Below are positions 8,819-18,163 of a DNA stretch of 61,654 bases, one piece after another. Positions within the stretch are counted from its first letter, which is position 1. Every line of letters begins with the position of its first letter. The notes under the pieces were generated by a model, which was not told the DNA's origin, searched no databases, and saw nothing but the letters and a program-made list of their open reading frames with translations. The stretch is from Microbacterium sp. SD291 (GTDB lineage: Bacteria > Actinomycetota > Actinomycetes > Actinomycetales > Microbacteriaceae). Location of the stretch: positions 1 to 61,654 of the forward strand of contig NZ_JADIJR010000020.1 of the NCBI RefSeq assembly GCF_017355365.1, in the 5' to 3' direction. Made by a program: the position numbers and the translations under genes.

Positions 8819-10120
8819 TCAGGCCGAGAAGAAGGCTCCGGCGACGCGCGCGAGGTCGTGCAGGTCGGAGACGCCGGCGAGCTCGCGCGCGGAGTGCATC
8901 GACAGGATCGGGATGCCGACGTCGACGGTGCGGATGCCGAGGCGCGTCGCCGTGATCGGGCCGATCGTCGACCCGCAGGGGACGGTGTTGTTCGACACGA
9001 ACTCCTGGGTGCGGATGCCGGCGCTCTCGCACCATCCGCGCCAGGCGGCCGAGCCGACGGCATCCGTCGCGTAGCGCTGGTTGGCGTTGATCTTGAGGAT
9101 CGGGCCGGAGCCGAGCACCGGCTGCACCACGGGGTCGTGCTTGTGGGCGTAGTTCGGATGCACCGAGTGGCCGACGTCGCTGGAGAGGCACCACGAGGAC
9201 GCGTAGGCCTGGCGGCGCTGCGACGCGTCGGCGCCGAGGTCCGCGTACACGCGCTCCAGGATGTCCTCGAGCAGGGGGCCGGCGGCGCCGGAGCGGGAGT
9301 GGGAGCCGAGCTCCTCGTGGTCGAACGCGGCGAGCACGGCGATCGGGCCGCCGGACCGGGTCCCTGAGCTGGTCGAAGGGCCGCCCTCGATCAGCGCGAC
9401 CAGTCCCGCGTGCACGGATGCGAGATCGTCGAGGCGTCCGGAGGCGAAGAAGGCGTCGTCCTTGCCGAACACCGCTCCGCGCGCCGAGTCGGCGATCACG
9501 ACGTCGTAGCCGCGGATCTCGGCGGCGGAGACGCCGGCGGACGCCGCGAGCTCGCCGAGGATGTCGGCCTGGGTCGGGTCGCCGAGGCCCCACACCGGCT
9601 GGGTCTGGAGCTGCTTGTCGAGCGCGAGCCCGGTGTTCGCCTCGCGGTCGAGGTGGATCGCGAGCTGCGGCAGCCGCAGCAGGGCGCCGGTGTCGGCGAG
9701 CACCACGCGGCCGTCGGCGAGCGCGAGCCGGCCGGCGAGGCGCAGCTCCCGGTCGAGCCAGGAGTTCAGCAGCGGCCCGCCGTACACCTCCACCGCCGCC
9801 TGCAGCCAGCCGCGGGAGCCGGTCGTCGGCTGCGGCTTGAGCTTGAAGCCGGGGGAGTCGGTGTGGGCGCCCAGGATGTGCGCGGGTGTCGTGGCCGCGG
9901 CATCCGCCGGCACCGTCCACGCGATCGCCGCGCCGTCGCGCACCACGACGTACCGGCCGCCGGGGCTCACTGTCCAGGCGTCCTCCTCGTGCAGCCGCGT
10001 GAATCCGGCTGCCTCCAGGCGGCGTGCGACCTCTGCGGCCGCGTGGTAGCTCGAGGGCGACGCGGCGATGAAGTCCGCGAGGTCGTCGGCGTGAGCGAGG
10101 GACTGGGCGCGTGCGGGCAT
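8819..10120 (-). CDS. apeB: M18 family metalloaminopeptidase
   Basis: 433 residues, normal for M18 aminopeptidases (aspartyl aminopeptidase/ApeB), which form cytoplasmic dodecamers and remove N-terminal residues using two zinc ions. Metal and catalytic motifs are present: His86 in HTDSPG, Asp231 in GRLDD, Glu269/270 in DHEELGS and a C-terminal MHSAREL histidine. Residues 247-254 read GPSTSSGT and are encoded by a dispersed 24-base repeat inserted in frame between the Asp231 region and DHEELG, probably in a surface loop. The gene is convergent with the Gre-like gene. Confidence 0.9.
   Translation of the reverse strand: MPARAQSLAHADDLADFIAASPSSYHAAAEVARRLEAAGFTRLHEEDAWTVSPGGRYVVVRDGAAIAWTVPADAAATTPAHILGAHTDSPGFKLKPQPTTGSRGWLQAAVEVYGGPLLNSWLDRELRLAGRLALADGRVVLADTGALLRLPQLAIHLDREANTGLALDKQLQTQPVWGLGDPTQADILGELAASAGVSAAEIRGYDVVIADSARGAVFGKDDAFFASGRLDDLASVHAGLVALIEGGPSTSSGTRSGGPIAVLAAFDHEELGSHSRSGAAGPLLEDILERVYADLGADASQRRQAYASSWCLSSDVGHSVHPNYAHKHDPVVQPVLGSGPILKINANQRYATDAVGSAAWRGWCESAGIRTQEFVSNNTVPCGSTIGPITATRLGIRTVDVGIPILSMHSARELAGVSDLHDLARVAGAFFSA
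9359..9382. repeat. Dispersed 24-base repeat, copy 1 (inside apeB)
   Basis: GGTCCCTGAGCTGGTCGAAG followed by GGCC. It matches three further copies in this window (52876, 55357, 55562) and, read on the minus strand, encodes GPSTSSGT within the aminopeptidase. The reading frame is preserved. Confidence 0.85.
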
Positions 10121-10177
10121 GTCCTCGATCGTATCCGGCGCGGTCCGATGCTTTCGTGCGGAGATGCACGGCGAAGA

Positions 10178-10193
10178 TCCGTGAACTCACGGA
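10178..10193. promoter_or_regulatory. Activator-type dyad, site 1 (TCCGTGA-N2-TCACGGA)
   Basis: A perfect 7-bp inverted repeat with a two-base centre. It ends 34 bases before the GTG at 10228, with a plausible -10 box GACGCT (10216-10221) exactly six bases before that GTG. If transcription starts at the GTG, the dyad is centred near -42.5, a classic activator position. The same dyad, spacing and -10 arrangement occur before the MFS-patatin gene at 18164. The adjacent LuxR-type regulator is the likely binder (inference). Confidence 0.6.
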
Positions 10194-10227
10194 TTCTCTG
10201 CGGCGCCGGCACTGCGACGCTGGCAGC

Positions 10228-10416
10228 GTGCGCATCGAGATACTGCTGGATGCAACCGACCCGCCGGCCGGCCGGGTCGGCTGCCGTGGCGAGTCAGCGC
10301 CGTTCCGCGGATGGATCGATCTGCTGGCCGTGCTGTCGCGGGTCCTCGAGTCGGCGCGCGACGAAGACGGCGAGCTCGGTCCTGGACCTCAGCGCGAGCT
10401 TGGCGAGGACGTGTGA
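10228..10416 (+). CDS. Small protein of 62 residues, antisense to the LAL regulator 3' end
   Basis: The GTG start gives MRIEILLDATDPPAGRVGCR, then an amphipathic stretch (FRGWIDLLAVLSRVLES) and an acidic tail. It overlaps the last 123 bases of the opposite LAL regulator gene. The case for a real gene is the leaderless-type -10 six bases before the GTG, the shared activator dyad upstream, and a protein-like N-terminal half that lies outside the overlap. I recall similar small proteins beside LuxR-type genes in other actinobacteria but cannot verify this. Function unknown. The antisense overlap may let one gene's transcription affect the other. Confidence 0.55.
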   Translation: MRIEILLDATDPPAGRVGCRGESAPFRGWIDLLAVLSRVLESARDEDGELGPGPQRELGEDV

Positions 10417-13176
10417 GACATGCGACTCGACCGTCCGCCGCGACACGAACAGGCTCTGGGCGATCTCCGGGTTGCTCTGGCCGTCCGCGACGTGCAGCGC
10501 GATGCGCTCCTCGGTGCGCGTGAGCGCATCCCAGCCGAACGTCGCCCGCGTGCGCGCGACGACGCGCACTGGCATGCCGGCGCGGCTGAACGAGGCCCGC
10601 GCCCTGATCACGTCGTGATCGGCTCCGACCTCCGCGTACAGTCGCAGCGCCGATTCGGCCAGCCTCCTCGCCTCGTCCGCGCGCCCGTGCGGCGCCAGAG
10701 CCGCGAGCTCCGCGATCCGCGCCTGCTCGAGACGGCGGCCGGTCCCGGCCATCAGCCGGGCGGCTTCGACGAGATCGTCCGGACGCGCGTCGGCGACTCC
10801 CTGCACCGCCAGCGCGGTCGCCCTCAGGCTCGCGACGTCGGGGTTCCGATCCGCGAGCGCGCCCACGACCTCGACCACTTCACGGAGGCGGTCCATCGTG
10901 GCGGCGTGTCGTGCGGGGCGGTCCGCCGCCACCCGGCGGCCCACGACGACCAGGTCGAGCCCGAGCTCCGCGCAGTCCATCAGCATCTCCGACCCGCGCA
11001 GCTCCTGCCAGCCGGTCCACAGCGTCTCCAGCGCACCGAGGTCGTCGTGCTCAGGGCGATGCCGTCGGCTGAGCCCCCGCCAGATCCAGGAGCGCCCGCG
11101 CCCGGCCCAGAATCCGCGATCGGGCACCGGCTCGAGCAGCGCGGCCCACACCAGAGCGGCCTCCGCCCCGTGCTGGTGGGCGGCGACCTGCGCGCGCATG
11201 CCCGTCACCGGCGGACTCATGCGCACGTCCATCGAGCCGACCAGCGACGCATGCGCGTCGAGCTCGGCGACCAGATCCGACAGGATGCCGGTGCGGCTGC
11301 GCACCTGCGCGCCGAACGCGTGCGCGGCGAGCGAGCCCATGCGGTACCCGAGCTCGTCGGAGAGGCTCAGGCCGCGGTGCAGCAGCACGTCGACGTCCTG
11401 CGTGCGGTCGGCGTCGGTGAGCGCCAGCGCGAGCTGCACGTGCGGGAAGACCTCTGTGGAGGCCAGCGACGGATGCTGATCCGCGCGTTCCGCGGCCTTC
11501 GACAGCAGCGCGATCGCCTCGTCCAGGTCGCCCCTGCAGTCGGAGATCTGCCCGTGCAGCGTGAGTGCCAGGACCTCCGCCGCCGGATTCCCCACCGCGG
11601 CGGCCATCGCGGCTCCCTCTACCGCCAGGTGCTGCGCTCCGGCGAGATCGCCGAGCATGAGCAGCGGCCAGCCGGCGAACGCGAGGTGCGCGGCGCGATC
11701 GACGGGTTCGAGGATCTCGATCTCGGCGTATCGGGCGGACGCGTCCTTCGCCTCGACGTGGTGCCGCTGCAGCATCAGCGCGTGGGTCGCCGTCGCGCTG
11801 AGCGCGGCGATCGTGTCGGAGGGCACCGCATGCCGGAGGGCGCGCGCGGCGAGCTCCCCGGCCTCGGCGGCGCGGCCCGCGCTCAGCGCGGCGCGGGCGA
11901 GCCCCGCGGTGGCGCGCACGTTGAGCGGATCCTCAGCGGTGCTCGCGGCGACGATCCGCTCCCAGAGCTCGACGGCGATCGCGGGCGACGCGATCGCGCT
12001 CGCGGCCGCGAGCCGCTGCATCCACGCGAGGTCGGCAGGCGAGGTCGGAGCCTGAAGCAGATGCACGGCCACGACGGCGGCAGGCGCGGAGGCCTCGTGG
12101 AGCCGGACGGCCACCTCGCGGTGGAGCTCGGCGTGCACGGCAGGAGGGAGGTCCTGCAGCAGCACCTCCTGGATCAGCCCATGCCGGAAGCCGAGCTCGC
12201 CCTGATCGCCGCCCTCGAGGAAACCCGCCGCGAACGCCTCGCGCAGAGAGGGCAGCAGGGCGCCCATCGGCCGGCCGGCCGCCACCCGCAGCTGTGCCGC
12301 GTCGAAGCGCGATCCCAGCAGCGCGGCCGTGGTGAGCAGCTCGCGGGTCGCGGGACTGAGGTGGCTCAGATGGCGCATCATGACCATCGCCAGGGACGGC
12401 GAGGGGCCGACCGGGGCATCCAGCAGCACGTCGCCCCGCTGGTCGATCGTCACGGCGCCATCGCTCTGGAGCGCCCTGATCATCTCGGTGAGGAAGAGCG
12501 GATTGCCTCCGGCCGCGGCCAGGTACCGCTCCAGCGTCGTCGCCGGCCGCCCGCCGGTGAGCCGTTCCGCGAGCAGCGTGCAGTCGGCGAGCGCGAGCGG
12601 GCCGAGCGCTACCGAGATCAGCAGTCCCCGCTCGTCGAGCGTGCCGAGCAGGTGATCCAGCTCCGGCGAGATCTCGTGGCTGGCCTGAGTGCGCTGCGAG
12701 GCGATGATCAGCAGGGGGATCTGCGCGAGGGTCCTGCACAGGCGCGCGAGCAGCGTGAGCGAGGCCGTATCCGCCCACTGCAGGTCCTCCAGCACGATCA
12801 CGGCCGGATCCACGGACAGCGCATCGATCAGCGCCAGCAGGCGCTCGCCGAGCGCGACCTCGTTCAGCGCCGAGGCACTGCGGCGCTCGTCGTCGGTCAG
12901 CCTGGACGCGAACGCGTCGAGCAGGAGACCGTAGGGCCGGCGCTGATTCATGGCATCCGCCGCTCCGCGGAGGACGGCACGTCCCGCCGGCGCGTGCCGG
13001 AGCGCCTCCTCGATGATCGACGTCTTGCCGATGCCGAGTTCTCCGTGCACCGATATGAACCGACCGGTCGTGGCGGTGCCGGTGCGCAATCCGGCGCGCA
13101 GCAGCTCGATCTCCGCATCCCTGCCGATGACGACGCGGTGCGCCGAGGTGGGCAGGGCGTGCGCGGTCGGAACCAT
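10294..13176 (-). CDS. LAL-type LuxR regulator with AAA/STAND ATPase domain
   Basis: 960 residues. Walker A GELGIGKT (45-52) and Walker B VIVLEDLQWAD (about 127-136) mark an N-terminal STAND ATPase; a long TPR-like helical middle follows; a LuxR-type helix-turn-helix lies near 890-945 (LTRTEERIALHVADG...IAQSLFVSRRTVESHVSHVLAKL). Such MalT-like proteins are ATP-dependent transcription activators that respond to a small ligand. It is divergent from the double cyclase across 61 bases and flanks both dyads at 10178 and 18114, which are the best candidates for its binding sites (inference). Ligand unknown. Confidence 0.9.
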   Translation of the reverse strand: MVPTAHALPTSAHRVVIGRDAEIELLRAGLRTGTATTGRFISVHGELGIGKTSIIEEALRHAPAGRAVLRGAADAMNQRRPYGLLLDAFASRLTDDERRSASALNEVALGERLLALIDALSVDPAVIVLEDLQWADTASLTLLARLCRTLAQIPLLIIASQRTQASHEISPELDHLLGTLDERGLLISVALGPLALADCTLLAERLTGGRPATTLERYLAAAGGNPLFLTEMIRALQSDGAVTIDQRGDVLLDAPVGPSPSLAMVMMRHLSHLSPATRELLTTAALLGSRFDAAQLRVAAGRPMGALLPSLREAFAAGFLEGGDQGELGFRHGLIQEVLLQDLPPAVHAELHREVAVRLHEASAPAAVVAVHLLQAPTSPADLAWMQRLAAASAIASPAIAVELWERIVAASTAEDPLNVRATAGLARAALSAGRAAEAGELAARALRHAVPSDTIAALSATATHALMLQRHHVEAKDASARYAEIEILEPVDRAAHLAFAGWPLLMLGDLAGAQHLAVEGAAMAAAVGNPAAEVLALTLHGQISDCRGDLDEAIALLSKAAERADQHPSLASTEVFPHVQLALALTDADRTQDVDVLLHRGLSLSDELGYRMGSLAAHAFGAQVRSRTGILSDLVAELDAHASLVGSMDVRMSPPVTGMRAQVAAHQHGAEAALVWAALLEPVPDRGFWAGRGRSWIWRGLSRRHRPEHDDLGALETLWTGWQELRGSEMLMDCAELGLDLVVVGRRVAADRPARHAATMDRLREVVEVVGALADRNPDVASLRATALAVQGVADARPDDLVEAARLMAGTGRRLEQARIAELAALAPHGRADEARRLAESALRLYAEVGADHDVIRARASFSRAGMPVRVVARTRATFGWDALTRTEERIALHVADGQSNPEIAQSLFVSRRTVESHVSHVLAKLALRSRTELAVFVARRLEDPRQHGQQIDPSAERR

Positions 13177-13237
13177 GCTGCGGATACCGCCTCTCCCCAG
13201 TCCCCCGAGGCTGATTCTAGTGAAGGAGCATCCTCTC

Positions 13238-16200
13238 GTGGGGGGTGATTCCGTCTCCGGCGGCGTGGTCGAGCAGCCGTTCGTGTCGCGCCTCGCGGCC
13301 GGGTGGCTGCGCGACTCTCCGAGCCTGCGTCACCGTCGTATCCCGGGCACGATGCTGTTCGCCGACATCTCGGGCTTCACGAAGCTGACCGAGCGGCTCG
13401 CGCGGCGTGGAAAGGTCGGCGCCGAGGTCATGAGCGACACGCTCGATCTGACGTTCGCGGCGCTTCTCGCACCGGCGTTCGCGGAGGGCGCCGACCTGCT
13501 CAAGTGGGGTGGGGATGCCGTGCTGCTGCTCTTCCGAGGCGAGGGGCACGCCTCGCGCGCGAGCAGCGCCGCGTACCGGATGCGGGCGGGCCTGCGCGAC
13601 CTCGTCCGCTCCGGGACGCTGCCGATCGAGGTGCCGCTGCGCATGTCGATCGGCGTGCACAGCGCGGGCGGAAACGGCGACGGCGGCTTCGACGCGTTCC
13701 TCGTGGGCGATCAGGCGATCCACCGCGAGCTGATCGTGGCGGGCCCGGACATCAGCCGCCTGGTCGCGGTGGAGCAGGTCTGCGGCGCCGGTCAGATCCT
13801 GCTCTCGCCCGCGACCGCGGCACTGCTGCCGGCGCGGCTGCTCGGCGACCGCGTCGACGTCGACGGCGGCGCAGCGCGGCTGCTGCGCTCCCGCCCCGAC
13901 GCCTCCCTCGATCCGCCTGACGGCGCCGAGGCCGGGCACGAAGGCGGTGACGTCTCCGGCATCCTGCCTCCGGAGATCCTGTCCCGGATCCGCTCCGGCG
14001 GCGGCGCACCCGAGCATCGTCCCGTCGCCGTCGCATTCGTCCAGTTCACCGGGATCGACGCGCTGCTCGAGCAACAGGGGGCGGATGCCGCGGCGCGCGC
14101 CGTGCACGAGGTGGTGTCCGCGGTGCAGCACGCCTGCGGGCGGCACGGCGTGACCTTCTTCGAGTCCGACATCGCGGCGGACGGCGGCAAGGTCATGCTC
14201 ACCGCCGGGGCGCCGCGGAGCACCGGACGCGATGCCGAGCGGATGCTGCGCGTCGCATGCGATGTCGCCGCGCACGGCGGCGCCCTCGGCGTGCGCGTCG
14301 GCGTCAACGCCGGGCACGTCTTCGCCGGCGAGCTCGGCCCCGCGTTCCGGCGGACCTACTCCGTGAAGGGCGATGCGGTGAACCTGGCGGCCCGGCTGCT
14401 GGGCAGGGCGGCGTCGGGGCAGGTGGTGGCGACCGCCGCCGTCGTCGCAGGGTCTCGCGCCGACGTCGAGTCGGAGCAGCTGGCGCCGTTCGCGGTCAAG
14501 GGCAAGCGGCACCCCGTCCACGCCGTGGTCGTCCGGCGGGTCCGCGATGCGCATGCCACCCGGTTCGGGGAGATCCGCTTCGTCGGCCGTGACGACGAGC
14601 TCCGGCAGCTGCGCGCAGCCCTCGCGGCCGCCGTCGACGGCCGGGGGGCGGTGATCGAGATCGCCGGCGAGCCGGGAATCGGCAAGTCCAGGCTCGTCGC
14701 CGAGACCGGCGTTCCGGAGGGGATGCGGGCGCTGGTCGTCACGGTCGGCAACTACGAGGCCGGCACCCCGTACGCCGCGGTCGGCGCGCTGCTGCGGTCG
14801 GTTCTGGACATCGGGATGAGAGACGGCCCCGAGGTCGTCGCGACCGTTCTGGAGGAGCGGGTGCGTGCGGTCGCCCCGGATCTCCTGCCCTGGCTGCCGC
14901 TGCTCGGGGTGCCGCTCGATGTCGAGCTCGCCACCACCCGCGATGTCGAGGAGCTGGAGGAGCGATTCCGGCGCGGCAGGATCGAAGACGCGACGGTCGC
15001 CCTGCTCGACGCGCTGCTGGCCGCGCCCACCCTGTTCCTCCTGGAGGACGTGCACCTGATGGACGAGGCGTCCGGTTCGCTCCTGCATCGGCTGGAGCGC
15101 GAGCTGCCGGATCATCGCTGGTGCGTCGTCGTGACGCGCAGGGAGACCGAGGGCGGGTACCTGCCCCTGCGCGCCGGTCCGCACGACCGCCGGATCGCGC
15201 TCGACGCGATACCGCCGGAGCGGGCGCTCGAGCTCCTGGAGTCGGCCGCAGGAGGCGCCCTCCCGAGCAGGCACGCGCTGGATGCGATGGCCGAGCGGGC
15301 GCGCGGCAATCCGCTGTTCCTGACCGCTCTCGCCGCCGGCATGCATTCGCCGAGTGCGGATGACGATCTGCCGGGATCCATCGAGGGCCTGCTCATCGCC
15401 GACATCGACCGGCTGGGGACGGGCGATCGCGCCCTGCTCCGCCTCGCGGCGGTGCTCGGAGCCCGATTCGACGCCGGCTTCCTCGCCGAGCTGGACGAGG
15501 CGGCCGCGCACGCCGACGAGGTCGTCGCCCGGCTCGGCGAGTTCATCCGCCCGGTCGAGGGCGGGCTGCTGGAGTTCCGCCACGCGCTGGTCCGCGATGT
15601 CGCCTACGCCGGACTGCCGTTCCGCCTGCGCCGTGATCTCCACGAACGCGTCGCGATCGCGCTGGAGTCCTCCGGCGGCCTCGCCGCCCCCGACCTGCTG
15701 AGCCTGCACTTCCACGCCGCCGGCATCCATGACAAGGCGCGATCCCACTCGCTGGAGGCGGCGGAGGAGGCCAGGTCGAAATACGCCTACGGACAGGCAG
15801 CGGTGTTCTTCGAGCGTGCGCTGGACAGCGCGGCGCACCTCCCGCAGGTCACGGCGGAGGCGCGGGCGCAGGCGCGTCTCGCGCTCGGCGACTGCCTCGA
15901 CATGTCCGGTGACGCGAACGGCGCGCTGGCGGCGCTGCGTCAGGCGCGCGCCGGCCTGCAGGCGGATGCCATCGCGACGGCCGACGTCCTCTACAAGGAG
16001 GCGAGGATCCGCCTGCGCCTCGGACGCTACCGAGCAGCCCTCGCGCAGCTGACCAGGGCTATGCGGCTCCTCGACGCGGTCGAGGGGCCCGCCGCCGACG
16101 CCGTGCGCGCGCGACTCGCGACCCGGTACGGTTTCTGCCTCCACCTGCAGCGACGGGGGGCGGATGCCGTGCGCTGGGGGAGGCTCGGAGTGAGATGGGC

Positions 16201-17038
16201 CGAGGCATCGGGTGACGACGGCGTGCTCGCGCACGCCTGCAACGCCCTGCACCTCGCCTACGGGGCGTCCGCGCTCGCCGAGGACCGCCCGTACGGGAAG
16301 ATCGCCCTCGACCTCTACGTGCAGTCGGGAGATCTGAGCGGACAGGCGCTGACCCTCAACAACCTCGCGATCGACGCGTACGACGCCGGGCGCTGGAACG
16401 AGGCGATCGACGAGTTCGGCCGGGCGGCCGACAGCTTCCACCGGCTCGGCGACGACGCCAACGAGGCGACCGCGCTGTACAACCGCGCCGACGTGCTCGT
16501 CGCCCAGCGCCGGCACGCCGAGGCGTCGCCGGTGCTCCGCGTCACCCTGCGGCTGGCGCGCCGGGTCGACGACGAGGAGCTCGTCGGGCTCGTCCTCCGC
16601 GAGCAGGCACGTGCCGAGGCCGGAGCGGGGGACCGAGGCGAGGCCACCACGCTCTTCGACAAGGCGCGCGCAGTGCTGGCCGGGCTCGACCTGGCATCGG
16701 AGGTCGCTCTGCTCGACGCGGCGAGAGCCGAGGCGCTCGCCGCCGCGGGTGCCATCCCGCAGGCGCTCGCGCTCATCGACGAGACGATCCGGGTCGCCGA
16801 GACGAAGGCCTCGGACGCGCTCGCGCGTCTTCACCGGATCCGCGCGCAGGCGCTGGTCGCGCAGGGCCGCAACGAACAGGCGGTCGCCGCGGCCGAGGCG
16901 GGTCTCGCGTGCGCGACCGGAGGCTACGGCGGCTACGAGCCGGCGCTGCTGCGGCTCGCGATCGCCGACGCGACCGGCGATCGCGACCTGCGCGCGCACC
17001 AGCAGGAGGTGCTGGCCGCACTCGGAGTCGTCGGCTGA
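13238..17038 (+). CDS. Two-domain class III nucleotide cyclase with ATPase and TPR regions
   Basis: 1266 residues from the GTG at 13238, which has AAGGAG nine bases upstream. The first cyclase domain keeps the metal aspartates (Asp43 in FADISGFT, Asp93 in KWGGDA) and purine-reading Lys89 but lacks the Asn/Arg pair. The second domain has lost the metal aspartate (FVQFTG) but keeps Asn382 and Arg386 in GDAVNLAAR. Together they predict one composite active site, as in mammalian soluble adenylyl cyclase, which also continues into an ATPase and TPR region. Here a P-loop (GEPGIGKS, Lys483), Walker B LFLLEDVH and a TPR-rich C-terminus follow. The predicted product is cAMP; a cNMP-binding effector is encoded 1 kb downstream. 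Confidence 0.88.
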   Translation: MGGDSVSGGVVEQPFVSRLAAGWLRDSPSLRHRRIPGTMLFADISGFTKLTERLARRGKVGAEVMSDTLDLTFAALLAPAFAEGADLLKWGGDAVLLLFRGEGHASRASSAAYRMRAGLRDLVRSGTLPIEVPLRMSIGVHSAGGNGDGGFDAFLVGDQAIHRELIVAGPDISRLVAVEQVCGAGQILLSPATAALLPARLLGDRVDVDGGAARLLRSRPDASLDPPDGAEAGHEGGDVSGILPPEILSRIRSGGGAPEHRPVAVAFVQFTGIDALLEQQGADAAARAVHEVVSAVQHACGRHGVTFFESDIAADGGKVMLTAGAPRSTGRDAERMLRVACDVAAHGGALGVRVGVNAGHVFAGELGPAFRRTYSVKGDAVNLAARLLGRAASGQVVATAAVVAGSRADVESEQLAPFAVKGKRHPVHAVVVRRVRDAHATRFGEIRFVGRDDELRQLRAALAAAVDGRGAVIEIAGEPGIGKSRLVAETGVPEGMRALVVTVGNYEAGTPYAAVGALLRSVLDIGMRDGPEVVATVLEERVRAVAPDLLPWLPLLGVPLDVELATTRDVEELEERFRRGRIEDATVALLDALLAAPTLFLLEDVHLMDEASGSLLHRLERELPDHRWCVVVTRRETEGGYLPLRAGPHDRRIALDAIPPERALELLESAAGGALPSRHALDAMAERARGNPLFLTALAAGMHSPSADDDLPGSIEGLLIADIDRLGTGDRALLRLAAVLGARFDAGFLAELDEAAAHADEVVARLGEFIRPVEGGLLEFRHALVRDVAYAGLPFRLRRDLHERVAIALESSGGLAAPDLLSLHFHAAGIHDKARSHSLEAAEEARSKYAYGQAAVFFERALDSAAHLPQVTAEARAQARLALGDCLDMSGDANGALAALRQARAGLQADAIATADVLYKEARIRLRLGRYRAALAQLTRAMRLLDAVEGPAADAVRARLATRYGFCLHLQRRGADAVRWGRLGVRWAEASGDDGVLAHACNALHLAYGASALAEDRPYGKIALDLYVQSGDLSGQALTLNNLAIDAYDAGRWNEAIDEFGRAADSFHRLGDDANEATALYNRADVLVAQRRHAEASPVLRVTLRLARRVDDEELVGLVLREQARAEAGAGDRGEATTLFDKARAVLAGLDLASEVALLDAARAEALAAAGAIPQALALIDETIRVAETKASDALARLHRIRAQALVAQGRNEQAVAAAEAGLACATGGYGGYEPALLRLAIADATGDRDLRAHQQEVLAALGVVG

Positions 17039-17082
17039 GCGGCTCTCGAACCCAGCGGCTCGGCCGGGCGGCGAGCCCGCGG

Positions 17083-18051
17083 TCAGATCGTGCCGCGGAC
17101 GTCCCGCAGGAACAGGACGACCAGACGCAGGTCACCGGCGCGATCCCTGGAGCTCGACACCCAGTCGGTGCAGAAGTCCTGATCGGCGCCGATCACACCC
17201 TTCGCGGGGCAGGCCGGTGCGGTCAGCAGCGCACCCGTCGCCGACTCCGACCACAGCGCGCGATAGTGCCGTACGCCGTTCTGCGCGCAGATCGACTTGT
17301 CGCAGACGATCGTCATGCGGGCGGGACTCGTCCGCGTGTAGATATCGCCGTCTGCGGCGGAGAGGTCCGCGATCAGCTGGGTGACGAGGGCGCCCGGTGC
17401 GCACGTCTGACCGGCAGGGCACACCCCGAGCGACAGCGCGACCGTGCCCTCAGCCCCGCGTGGCAGGCTGATGACGCCGCACATCGGATGGGCCGCGTCG
17501 ACGGTCGTGCAGCCCGCGGCATCCGCTCCGGCCGTGCCGTTGCGCAGCGCGGCCGCGCCGCCGTCGAGAAGGGTCAGGCTGAGATCGACCGGGAAGGATG
17601 CCGTCGTCGCGCTGAGCGGCGGAGAGCTCGCCGACACGGCGGTCACCTGGATTCCGGCCGTCGCCGCGGAGTACGACAGCTCGGTCGTCATGCTGCTCTG
17701 CCCCGCAGGCATCGTCACCTGAACCGTGCTGAGCTGCCCAGGGCCGCCGGCGGAGAGGGCGATCACGGTGTCCGTCGCGAAGGAGTCGGGGGCCGATCCG
17801 CTGGAGAGCGAGATCTCGATCTCGAACGGCACTCCGGCCGCGGTCAGCACGTCCGGAAGCGCCTGCGCCGGCACTCCGCCGAGCGCGGCAGCGATGTCGG
17901 GGGAGGTGCGTGCCACCACCGTCATGGTCTCGGGCGGAGGAGGGTCCGCCGAGGCGGCCGGGGCGAGCGCGACAGGGCTTGCGAGCGCGAACAGCGACAG
18001 TGCGACGGCGGCGATGAACGATCGCCCCGACCGACTCCGGCGATGGGACAT
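17083..18051 (-). CDS. Secreted protein of unknown function
   Basis: 322 residues beginning with a Sec signal peptide: basic MSHRRSRSGR, a hydrophobic core, and cleavage probably after the ASA at about residues 33-35. The mature part is rich in Ser, Thr, Ala and Val, probably beta-structured, with six or more cysteines that could form disulfides (CTT, MCG, CPAGQTC, CDKSICAQ, CPAK, FCTDW). I recognise no family. GTGAGGAG precedes the ATG. It is divergent from the MFS-cNMP-patatin gene, so the two share an intergenic region containing the TCCGTGA dyad and may be coregulated. Confidence 0.8.
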   Translation of the reverse strand: MSHRRSRSGRSFIAAVALSLFALASPVALAPAASADPPPPETMTVVARTSPDIAAALGGVPAQALPDVLTAAGVPFEIEISLSSGSAPDSFATDTVIALSAGGPGQLSTVQVTMPAGQSSMTTELSYSAATAGIQVTAVSASSPPLSATTASFPVDLSLTLLDGGAAALRNGTAGADAAGCTTVDAAHPMCGVISLPRGAEGTVALSLGVCPAGQTCAPGALVTQLIADLSAADGDIYTRTSPARMTIVCDKSICAQNGVRHYRALWSESATGALLTAPACPAKGVIGADQDFCTDWVSSSRDRAGDLRLVVLFLRDVRGTI

Positions 18052-18113
18052 GGCGCAGACTCCTCACGAGATCGACTCTGCTCCCAGCCTCTCGCGCGAC
18101 CCGGCGGGAAAGA

Positions 18114-18129
18114 TCCGTGAGATCACTGA
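18114..18129. promoter_or_regulatory. Activator-type dyad, site 2 (TCCGTGA-N2-TCACTGA)
   Basis: It matches the dyad at 10178-10193 with one changed base in the right arm. It ends exactly 34 bases before the ATG at 18164, and a -10-like CATCCT (18152-18157) lies six bases before that ATG. With a leaderless start the dyad centre is near -42.5. The spacing from dyad to -10 (22 bases) is the same at both sites. Confidence 0.6.
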
Positions 18130-18163
18130 GGTTTCGCGCCAGCGGTGTGCCCATCCTGAGGGG

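Noticed and set aside
10256..10280. Hairpin CCGACCC/GGGTCGG after the LAL gene as a terminator
   Set aside because: No T-run, and it lies inside the better supported small plus-strand gene.
10178..18129. TCCGTGA dyads as CRP/cAMP receptor sites
   Set aside because: CRP sites have a six-base gap between GTGA and TCAC; these have two.
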